From: an uncultured Acidobacteriota bacterium
GTDB lineage: Bacteria > Acidobacteriota > JAAYUB01
Assembly: GCA_937925645.1 (NCBI GenBank)
Contig: CALAMB010000032.1
Location: forward strand, 1-5,389
DNA length: 5,389 bases
Direction of reading: 5' to 3'
Shown here: one piece after another, positions 1 to 5,389 of the stretch
How the letters are laid out: every line of letters starts with the position of its first letter
Position numbering within the stretch: position 1 is the first letter of the stretch
Program-made: the position numbers and the translations under genes
The notes under the pieces: model-generated
Databases searched by the model: none
The model's input: the letters and a program-made list of their open reading frames with translations, nothing else
What the model was told of the DNA's origin: nothing

Positions 1-2349
1 CACCATCTGGAGGTCGTCCACGGTCAGGCCGTACCGGGCCAGGTCCTGGCGCCGGGGCTCGAAGTCGATAAAGTATCCGCCGGCGGCGCGCTCGGCGAAG
101 ACGCTGCGGGTGCCCGACAGCGGCTGGAGGATCTGCTCGATCCGCCCGCCCAACCGCTGGATCTCCGCCAGGTCGCCGCCCAGCACCTTGATGCCCACGG
201 GAGTGCGCACCCCGGTGGAAAGCATGTCGATGCGCGCCTTGATGGGCATGGTCCAGGCGTTGGTGTTGCCGGGGATCCGCAGCGCCCGGTCCATCTCCTC
301 AACCAGTTCGTCCCATGAGATTCGGTCGGGCCAGATGGGGCGCAGGAGCGCCTGCAAGGGCGCCGGCGCCCAATCGGAGTACCAGCGGGACTTGGACCGC
401 CACTGTTCCGGCGGCTTGAGCTGGACCACGGTCTCCATCATGGAGAACGGCGCCGGATCGGTGGCGGTTTCGGCCCGGCCCGCCTTGCCGTGGACGCTGA
501 CCACCTCCGGGAAACTCATGAGAGTCCTGTCCTGCAGCTCCATGAGTCGCTGGGCCTCGGTGACCGAAATCCCCGGCAGGGTGGTGGGCATGTAGAGGAT
601 GGTCCCCTCGTTGAGCGGGGGCATGAACTCCGTGCCCAGTTTCAGGTAGACCGGCACGGTGGCCGCCAGGATCAGGACCGCGCCCACGATGACCGTTTTG
701 GGGAAGCGCAGCACCAGCCGGCAGGGACGCTCGTACAGCCAGAACAGCACCCGGCTCACGGGATGGCGCTCCTCGGGACGGTAGCGGCCCACCAGAAAGA
801 CGTTCGCCACGCCGGCCAGCAGGCGCGGCCGGAACCGGAACGGGTGCATTCGGGAAAAGAGCATGCGCACGGCCGGGTCCAGCGTGACCGCCAGAAGCGC
901 CGCCAGCGCCATGGTCAGCGTCTTGGTGTACGCCAGGGGCTTGAACAGGCGCCCCTCCTGGTCCACCAGGGTGAAGATGGGCAGGAACGAGACCGCGATC
1001 ACCAGCAGCGAGAAGAACACCGACGGACCGACTTCCTTCATCGCCTCCAGCCGGACCTGGTGGAAATCCCCCCGGCCGCCTTCCGCCTGCCAGTGCTCCA
1101 GTTTCTTGTAGGCGTTCTCCACTTCGACGATGGCGCCGTCCACCAGGACGCCGATGGATATGGCGATGCCCGCGAGGCTCATGATGTTGGCGGAGATGCC
1201 CCAGTGGTACATGGGAATGAACGCCAGCACCACCGACACGGGTATGGTGATGATGGGCACGACGGCCGATGGGAAATGCCACAGGAAAAACAGGATGACT
1301 ACGCAGACGATGATCATCTCGAGGATGAGGTCGCCTTTGAGATTGTCGATGGCCTGCTGGATCAACTCCGAGCGGTCGTAGGTGGTGACGATCTCCACGC
1401 CCTCCGGCAGCGAGTCGCGCATCTCGTGCAGGCGCTCCTTCACCCGCTCGATGACGGTGAGCGCGTTTTCGCCGTGGCGCATCACCACGATGCCGCCCAC
1501 GGCGTCCCCGTTGCCGTTGAGGTCAGCCAGGCCGCGCCGGATCTGCGGGCCGAGGCTCACCGCGGCCACGTCGCCGAGGCGCACCGGAGTGCCTCCGGGC
1601 ACGGCCCGCAGCACGACCTGCTCCAGGTCCTCGGGGCGCCGGACATACCCCCGGCCGCGGACCATGTATTCGGTGCCGGACCACTCCAGCAGCCGGCCGC
1701 CCACCTCGTTGTTGCTCCGGCGGACCGCCTCCGCGATCTCCCTGATGGAGATGTTGTAGGCCTGCAGCCGGTTGGGATCGACAGTGATCTGGTACTGCTT
1801 CTGGAATCCGCCGATGCCGGCCACCTCGGCCACGCCGGGGACGCTCTGCAGGGCGTAGCGCAGGTACCAGTCCTGATAGGATCGCAACTCGGCCAGATTG
1901 TGGGTTCCACTCCGGTCCACCAGCGCGTACTGGAAGACCCAGCCCACCCCGGTGGCGTCGGGGCCGAGTTCCGTCCGCACCCCCTCGGGCAAACTCCCCT
2001 GGATCTTGGACAGGTACTCGAGCACCCGGCTGCGGGCCCAGTACAGGTCGGTGCCGTCCTCGAAGATGACGTAGACGTAAGAGAAGCCGAAATCGGAAAA
2101 GCCGCGGATGGCCTTGACCTCCGGAGCGCCCAGCAGCGTGGAGACGATGGGATAGGTGACCTGGTCCTCGATGATGTCCGGGCTGCGGTCCCAGCGAGAG
2201 TAGACTATCACCTGGGTGTCGCTCAGGTCCGGGATGGCGTCCAGGGGGATGTTCTGGATGGCGTAGCCGGCGTAGACCAGCGCCACCGCCGCCAGCAGGA
2301 TCACCAGCAGCCGGTATTCGACGCTGAGTTCGATGAGCCGTCCGATCAT
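1..2349 (-). CDS. cusA: CusA-like heavy-metal efflux RND transporter, C-terminus cut off by the window edge
   Basis: Inner-membrane proton-driven pump of the HME-RND family, probably exporting Cu(I)/Ag(I). I read 783 codons without a stop or frameshift; E. coli CusA has about 1047 residues, so roughly the last quarter is missing. An in-frame TAA two codons upstream (2353-2355) makes the ATG at 2349 the first possible start. TM1 is at about residues 13-30, TM2-TM4 at about 343-408, TM5-TM6 at about 444-496 and TM7 at about 552-568, with periplasmic porter regions between TM1 and TM2 and after TM7. D404 in VDGAIVEVENAY matches the proton-relay Asp405 of E. coli CusA. M587 (LYMPTTLPG), M637 (PFSMMETV) and M709 (RIDMLSTG) match its Cu/Ag-binding triad. 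GRAETATDPAP (about 624-634) is also typical of the family. It lies 35 bases after the adaptor gene. A divalent-metal CzcA type is less likely because of the triad. The proton-relay residues E939 and K984 would lie outside the window. Confidence 0.95.
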   Translation of the reverse strand, partial: MIGRLIELSVEYRLLVILLAAVALVYAGYAIQNIPLDAIPDLSDTQVIVYSRWDRSPDIIEDQVTYPIVSTLLGAPEVKAIRGFSDFGFSYVYVIFEDGTDLYWARSRVLEYLSKIQGSLPEGVRTELGPDATGVGWVFQYALVDRSGTHNLAELRSYQDWYLRYALQSVPGVAEVAGIGGFQKQYQITVDPNRLQAYNISIREIAEAVRRSNNEVGGRLLEWSGTEYMVRGRGYVRRPEDLEQVVLRAVPGGTPVRLGDVAAVSLGPQIRRGLADLNGNGDAVGGIVVMRHGENALTVIERVKERLHEMRDSLPEGVEIVTTYDRSELIQQAIDNLKGDLILEMIIVCVVILFFLWHFPSAVVPIITIPVSVVLAFIPMYHWGISANIMSLAGIAISIGVLVDGAIVEVENAYKKLEHWQAEGGRGDFHQVRLEAMKEVGPSVFFSLLVIAVSFLPIFTLVDQEGRLFKPLAYTKTLTMALAALLAVTLDPAVRMLFSRMHPFRFRPRLLAGVANVFLVGRYRPEERHPVSRVLFWLYERPCRLVLRFPKTVIVGAVLILAATVPVYLKLGTEFMPPLNEGTILYMPTTLPGISVTEAQRLMELQDRTLMSFPEVVSVHGKAGRAETATDPAPFSMMETVVQLKPPEQWRSKSRWYSDWAPAPLQALLRPIWPDRISWDELVEEMDRALRIPGNTNAWTMPIKARIDMLSTGVRTPVGIKVLGGDLAEIQRLGGRIEQILQPLSGTRSVFAERAAGGYFIDFEPRRQDLARYGLTVDDLQMV

Positions 2350-2384
2350 GCCTTATCCATCTCCCGGGAGCCTGTTCCCGGCTC
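2350..2384 (-). promoter_or_regulatory. Adaptor-pump intergenic gap with GC-rich hairpin and ribosome binding site for the pump gene
   Basis: These 35 bases separate the adaptor stop from the pump ATG. On the transcript, CCGGGA (2381-2376) can pair with TCCCGG (2369-2364) around a six-base loop. Two competing pairings exist: GAGCC/GGCTC, and the ten-base palindrome CTCCCGGGAG (2361-2370). A GGGAG (2365-2361) ends 11 bases before the pump ATG and is the best Shine-Dalgarno, with slightly long spacing. It overlaps the 3' arm of the hairpin, so the fold could reduce pump translation. The pairing is seen in the sequence; any regulatory effect is inference. Confidence 0.4.
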
Positions 2385-3899
2385 TCAATGCGAATGGGTG
2401 ACGGCCGCCAGCGCCGCCCGGAGCGAGGATTCGGAATCGATGAGGAAGTTGGCGGAGGTGACCACCCGCTCGCCGCCGGCCAGTCCGGCGAGCACCTCGT
2501 AGTAGCCGTCGGTGCGGGCGCCGAGCCGGAGTTCGCGGGGAACCAGCCGCCCGTCGGTGGCCTCGACGAAGGCGTAGTCCCGCGTACCCGTCCGCATGAC
2601 CGCCCGGTCAGGCACCACCAGCCGGTCGCCCATGTCGAAGCGGAGCCGGGCGTCGGCATACATCTCCGGTTTGAGGGTCATGCCGGGGTTGGCGATTTCC
2701 AGCCGCGCCTGCAGCGTGCGGGTTTGCGGATCCAGCACGGGATCGATGAAGCTGATGCGGCCGCGGAAGGTGCGGTCGACCAGGTAGGGCAGGCTCAGCT
2801 CCACCCGCGTCCCCACACGGACAAATGCCAGGTCGGTCTCGTACAGGTCCACCAGGCCCCATAGCCGCGAGAGGTCCGCCACGACAAGGAGCGATTCGCC
2901 GGCCATGACCCGTTGGCCCGCCAGCACGGTTTTCTCCAGTACATAGCCCGAGGCCGGGGCATAGACCGTGAGCGTTTTCTCGATCTGTCCGGTGGTTTCG
3001 ATCCGGGCGATCTGTTCGGGCGTGATGTCCCAGAGCCGCAGCCGCCGGCGGGCGGCGTCGATCAGATCGGCGCCGCCTCGGGCCACCGACTCCACGGGGC
3101 TGGCCGTCAGTTGGCGGGACATTGACAGCGCGGTGAGCAGTTCCTGCTGGGTGGCCACCAATTCGGGGCTGTACACCGTCAGCAGGGGTTGACCGCGCTT
3201 CACGAACTGGCCGGTGACGTTGACGTGGAGAGTGTCCACCCACCCTTCCACCTTGGTGGAGACGCGGGTGAGCCGGGTCTCGTCCACCGCCAGCCGCGCC
3301 GAAGTGCGGGTCTCCTGGACGACGGGCCGGTGCTCCACCTCGCCGAGGGTGACTCCCAGGCGGCGGCGGTTTTCCGGGCTCAGTGAGACGGGGGCCAGTC
3401 CCGCGGGCGGGTCGACGGCGGCCAGATCCGCCGGGAGGGCCGCCGGTTCGTGTCCGTGCTCCGACGGCGCTTTGGCGGGCGGGGGCGCCGGTTGGTCGGG
3501 TCCCGGCTCCGCTTCCGGTTCATCCAAAATTTCCAGATACATGTTGCATTTGGGGCAGCGGTCGCGTTTGTCCGAGGTGATCTCCGGGTGCATGGGGCAG
3601 GCGTACGGCCCTTTTTTTGCCGTGATCCCCGGCGCCGGTTGTTCGGCCGGCCGCTCGGTGTGGCCGGCGGTGGAGTGTTCGGCCCCTTCGGATTCGTGGA
3701 TAGGGACAAGGTTCATGCCGCAGATGGGGCACTCACCGGGTTTGTCGGAAACCACCGTCGGATGCATGGGGCAATGGTACTGCTTGGCTTCCACGGATGT
3801 GCTGCCGCATCCGGTCAGAATGACCATGGCGGTTGCTAGTATGACTGCGCCGGCCGCGGCGTACGGCCAGCGTCGACGGTTCCAGAAAACGGTGTTCAT
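2385..3899 (-). CDS. cusB: CusB-like efflux RND periplasmic adaptor with two N-terminal heavy-metal-binding domains, lipoprotein
   Basis: Membrane-fusion protein (504 aa) linking the RND pump to the outer-membrane channel. Residues 1-31 form a lipoprotein signal: arginines at 8-10, a hydrophobic stretch 13-29 and the lipobox LTGC with C31. Two heavy-metal-binding modules follow (about 41-66 and 99-124), joined by His-, Glu- and Pro-rich linkers. The core then has the first lipoyl/barrel-sandwich half (about 211-245), an alpha-hairpin (about 246-305), the second lipoyl half (about 306-342), a beta-barrel (about 345-425) and a membrane-proximal part to about 490; the protein ends in THSH. E. 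coli CusB has about 407 residues, so most of the extra length is the N-terminal metal-binding part. The frame stays open upstream to 5015, but the ATG at 3899 is supported by a GGAGG seven bases before it, the signal peptide directly after it and the ATGA overlap with the channel gene. The modules may do the metal-delivery job of CusF, which is absent here. Confidence 0.95.
   Translation of the reverse strand: MNTVFWNRRRWPYAAAGAVILATAMVILTGCGSTSVEAKQYHCPMHPTVVSDKPGECPICGMNLVPIHESEGAEHSTAGHTERPAEQPAPGITAKKGPYACPMHPEITSDKRDRCPKCNMYLEILDEPEAEPGPDQPAPPPAKAPSEHGHEPAALPADLAAVDPPAGLAPVSLSPENRRRLGVTLGEVEHRPVVQETRTSARLAVDETRLTRVSTKVEGWVDTLHVNVTGQFVKRGQPLLTVYSPELVATQQELLTALSMSRQLTASPVESVARGGADLIDAARRRLRLWDITPEQIARIETTGQIEKTLTVYAPASGYVLEKTVLAGQRVMAGESLLVVADLSRLWGLVDLYETDLAFVRVGTRVELSLPYLVDRTFRGRISFIDPVLDPQTRTLQARLEIANPGMTLKPEMYADARLRFDMGDRLVVPDRAVMRTGTRDYAFVEATDGRLVPRELRLGARTDGYYEVLAGLAGGERVVTSANFLIDSESSLRAALAAVTHSH
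3528..3605 (-). other. Second heavy-metal-binding domain of the adaptor (divergent copy)
   Basis: Residues 99-124 repeat the module (YACPMHPEITSD, then CPKCNM). The likely ligands are all kept: C101, M103, H104, C115, C118 and M120. The Pro-Gly turn of the first copy (P54-G55) is R112-D113 here, and the CGM motif has become CNM. Spacing between the Cys pairs is the same as in the first copy (14 residues from C43 to C57 and from C101 to C115), so it is a true tandem copy that could still bind metal. Confidence 0.82.
3702..3779 (-). other. First heavy-metal-binding domain of the adaptor (canonical)
   Basis: Residues 41-66 of the adaptor follow the pattern Y-x-C-P-M-H-P ... P-G-x-C-P-x-C-G-M-x-L-x-P. 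Candidate ligands are C43, M45, H46, C57, C60 and M62. This small module is known from copper and heavy-metal proteins, including N-termini of RND adaptors and some P-type ATPases. It starts about ten residues after the lipidated cysteine, so it would sit close to the membrane surface. Binding of metal is inferred from the family pattern. Confidence 0.88.
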
Positions 3900-5254
3900 G
3901 GTGAAACCTCCAAGGGAGTATCTGATACCGAAGGCGCCGGTGAAGGCAGAGGTTCGGCGGACGATTCGGTCAGGAGTTCGGGCAGAACAGCCCGCGCCCG
4001 CGCCACCGCCTCGTGATAGCTGCCGCGCGCCATGATCTCCATCCCCTGCCATTCGAAGTAAGCGGTCAGGGCCTGGACGAGGAAGTCGAAATCCACCTGC
4101 TGGGCGCTGTAGGCAGCCAGGGCGGATTCGTAGGCGAGCCGGCCTTGTAGGAGGAGGCCGTCGCGGTAGAGGGAAACAGTTCGCTGGGCGCTGGCGGCCG
4201 ACTGCCAGGCGGCGGTGAGGCGGTAGCGGGCGTCGACCAGGGCCTGCCGGGTCTCGAGCCGGGCGCCCGTCTGCAGGCGGAGCGCCTCTTCGAGGGCCGG
4301 GCGATACCGGTCGTTCCGATGAAGAAATGGGAGGGTGAAGCCGAGGCGGACCGCCAGGAAGCTGTCGCCGCCCATGCTCATGTCCCGAAATCGGGCGCCC
4401 ACCCCCACCATGGTGTCGGACTTGAAATCCGAACGGGCGCGGACGATCCCGGCATCGGCGATCCCGGCCTCGCTCCGGGCCCGGCGCACCGCCGGCGCCT
4501 CGCGGTCCAGCCGGGCCAGCAGGCTGTCCAGCGGCGGCAATTCCGTCGGGTCGGGCAAGCGGACGGCGTCCACGGTCCCGCGGTGGGCGGGCCGGCCGGT
4601 CAGGCCGTCGAGCTGGGCCAGGATCACCGCCTCCTGCCGGCACAGATCTTCCCGGGTGATGGAGACGCGGGTGACCGCGGCCTGGGACGCCAGGACGTCC
4701 GCCTGGTTGCCGCGCCCCACCGAGTAGGCGGCCAAGGCGGCCTGGGCGGCTCCGGCCAGTGCCCCGTCCAGCCGGTCCTGGAGCTCCAGCAGCTGGCGCA
4801 CCGTCGCCAGCCGGTAGGCGGATTCCCGGACGTCGGCGGCCAGCGTCGCCGCCATCTCCTCCAGGCGGGCGCGGGTCGCCGCGGCTTCGGCCCGCGCCGC
4901 TTCCTGCTCCGCCCGCCGCTTGTCGCCGGCGGGCAGCATCTGGCTGATGCCTACGCCGACGCCGGTGGTCAGGGCGTCCACGGGATCGGGCACTGGCAGG
5001 CGGATGTTCATCCATTCGACTTCCGCGGTGGGATCCGGCAGGGCGCCGGCTCGCACCATCGCCTGGCGGGCGGCCAGGATGGTTTGCCGTTGGGCTTGGA
5101 GACCGGAATTGTGAGCGATGGCGTCCGCCACGAGCGCGTCTATCGGATCAGGAGATTCTCCGGCGGCGGCAAGTCCGACCTGCATGGCACCTGCGACGAG
5201 GAGACACGCCGAACAGGCATACTGAAGGATGGCGATAAGCAGCCGGCGTATCAT
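3896..5254 (-). CDS. TolC-family outer-membrane efflux channel (CusC-like role)
   Basis: Trimeric outer-membrane channel protein (452 aa), the exit duct of the tripartite pump. Residues 1-31 look like a Sec signal (MIRR start, hydrophobic core, AAA just before G32, signal peptidase I type). The mature part shows the two pseudo-repeats of the TolC/OEP family. GVGVGISQMLPAGDKRRAE (about 98-116) pairs with a similar stretch at about 301-319, and YSVGRGNQADVLASQ (177-191) pairs with YSAQQVDFDFLVQ (382-394). Between them lie long Ala/Arg/Glu/Gln-rich helices expected to be coiled coils. The tail (about 430-452) is Pro/Ser-rich. The length is normal for the family. The start is the first ATG after an in-frame TGA and has AGGAGG ten bases upstream. 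Its TGA overlaps the adaptor ATG as ATGA, implying translational coupling. The family assignment is secure; a Cus-specific role comes from the neighbours. Unlike E. coli CusC it has no convincing lipobox: C14 and C17 sit inside the hydrophobic part in poor context. Confidence 0.92.
   Translation of the reverse strand: MIRRLLIAILQYACSACLLVAGAMQVGLAAAGESPDPIDALVADAIAHNSGLQAQRQTILAARQAMVRAGALPDPTAEVEWMNIRLPVPDPVDALTTGVGVGISQMLPAGDKRRAEQEAARAEAAATRARLEEMAATLAADVRESAYRLATVRQLLELQDRLDGALAGAAQAALAAYSVGRGNQADVLASQAAVTRVSITREDLCRQEAVILAQLDGLTGRPAHRGTVDAVRLPDPTELPPLDSLLARLDREAPAVRRARSEAGIADAGIVRARSDFKSDTMVGVGARFRDMSMGGDSFLAVRLGFTLPFLHRNDRYRPALEEALRLQTGARLETRQALVDARYRLTAAWQSAASAQRTVSLYRDGLLLQGRLAYESALAAYSAQQVDFDFLVQALTAYFEWQGMEIMARGSYHEAVARARAVLPELLTESSAEPLPSPAPSVSDTPLEVSP
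3907..3911 (-). promoter_or_regulatory. Ribosome binding site of the adaptor gene
   Basis: GGAGG on the minus strand, seven bases before the ATG at 3899, inside the last codons of the channel gene. It decides the start, because the reading frame itself remains open far upstream. Confidence 0.8.
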
Positions 5255-5264
5255 GGCTTGAATC

Positions 5265-5270
5265 CCTCCT
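5265..5270 (-). promoter_or_regulatory. Ribosome binding site of the channel gene
   Basis: AGGAGG on the minus strand, ten bases before the ATG at 5254. An in-frame TGA overlaps its upstream side, so no longer product is possible in this frame. Confidence 0.8.
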
Positions 5271-5288
5271 CAGGACAAAGGGCAGACA

Positions 5289-5364
5289 AGTCGGATGCCA
5301 ATTATGAGGATGCTTGTGTTTTCGGGTGATTAGAAGGTAATGGAGTCTGGGTAGGCAGTCGGAT
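5289..5364. repeat. Two direct copies of an octamer in the promoter region
   Basis: AGTCGGAT occurs at 5289-5296 and again at 5357-5364 in the same orientation, 68 bases apart. Both copies also have GGCAG a few bases before them with different spacing. The pair flanks both -10-like hexamers. It could be a regulator site or coincidence; eight bases is short. Confidence 0.3.
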
Positions 5365-5389
5365 TGTGGATTATTCTTCAATGTTCCTT

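Larger units (their letters stand above)
5255..5389 (-). promoter_or_regulatory. Leader and probable promoter region of the efflux operon
   Basis: This stretch is clearly richer in A and T than the genes and holds no convincing gene. On the minus strand there are two -10-like hexamers: CATAAT (5306-5301), which would give a leader of about 40-45 bases, and TCTAAT (5334-5329). Each matches TATAAT at five of six positions. Neither has a good -35 at 16-18 bases, as expected for an activated promoter or a non-sigma70 one, so the exact start is uncertain. I found no clear CusR-type, CueR/MerR-type or CopY-type operator. A repeated octamer is listed separately. Confidence 0.4.

Noticed and set aside
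1..2349. Possible frameshift or decay in the pump gene
   Set aside because: I read the frame codon by codon from 2349 to 1. It is continuous, and family motifs occur in one frame to the last visible codon; the gene is only cut by the window edge.
2346..2360. Four-codon minicistron ATG-GAT-AAG-GCA-TGA ending on the pump's start codon
   Set aside because: The purine-rich GGGAG lies directly against this ATG with no spacing, so initiation is unlikely. The same GGGAG suits the pump ATG better.
490..2502. A 670-codon open frame on the plus strand opposite the pump gene
   Set aside because: It is in exact codon register with the antisense pump gene and stays open because the pump uses almost no TTA, CTA or TCA codons. 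Its product is rich in His, Asp, Gln and Arg with no recognisable domain.
3900..5015. Upstream extension of the adaptor frame through the channel gene
   Set aside because: The extension would encode a Pro/Arg/Gly-rich product out of frame with the channel. The adaptor's own Shine-Dalgarno, signal peptide and ATGA overlap put the start at 3899.
4319..5329. A 336-codon open frame on the plus strand opposite the channel gene
   Set aside because: It is antisense to a confident TolC-family gene, has low-complexity Gly/Arg/Gln/His composition, no domain and no supporting start signal.
5148..5381. A 77-codon minus-strand frame starting with TTG in the leader and running into the channel gene
   Set aside because: It has a rare start codon, no domain, and is mostly out-of-frame reading of the channel's signal-peptide region. 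A leader peptide cannot be excluded but is not supported.
1..5389. tRNA, rRNA, CRISPR array, insertion sequence, integrase or attachment site
   Set aside because: Coding sequence fills nearly the whole window. I saw no regular spacer-repeat pattern, no terminal inverted repeats, no transposase or integrase motifs and no RNA-gene signature.

Overview
The window holds three genes of a heavy-metal efflux system of the RND type, all on the minus strand and reading from the right edge to the left: a TolC-family outer-membrane channel (5254 to 3896), a CusB-like periplasmic adaptor (3899 to 2385) and a CusA-like inner-membrane RND pump (2349 to the left edge, where it is cut off after 783 codons). 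A 135-base AT-richer stretch (5255-5389) lies in front of the first gene and is the likely promoter region. No other gene is convincing. The many long open frames on both strands follow from the high GC content and strong codon bias of these three genes.

The organism is a Gram-negative (diderm) bacterium with high GC, judged by eye at about two thirds in the coding parts. The signals are an outer-membrane channel, a lipoprotein signal on the adaptor and good Shine-Dalgarno sequences. A deltaproteobacterium-like, acidobacterial or similar lineage would fit, but nothing in the window fixes the taxon.

The genes should work together as one tripartite pump. CusA takes metal from the periplasm (possibly also the cytoplasm) using proton-motive force, CusB bridges the membranes, and the TolC-like channel carries metal out of the cell. 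The methionine triad that binds Cu(I)/Ag(I) in E. coli CusA is conserved (M587, M637, M709), so monovalent copper or silver is the best substrate guess. The channel and adaptor genes overlap by 4 bases (ATGA). Adaptor and pump genes are separated by 35 bases that can form a GC-rich hairpin.

Points that differ from the E. coli Cus system: no cusF metallochaperone gene lies between the genes, and the adaptor instead carries two tandem Cys/His/Met heavy-metal-binding modules at its N-terminus. The adaptor, not the channel, carries the lipid-anchor signal. Most of the transmembrane methionine pairs proposed to pass copper through CusA are replaced. A Trp-rich insertion of about 23 residues separates the second and third triad methionines. 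I see no wholly new system here; it is a recognisable metal pump with interesting variations.
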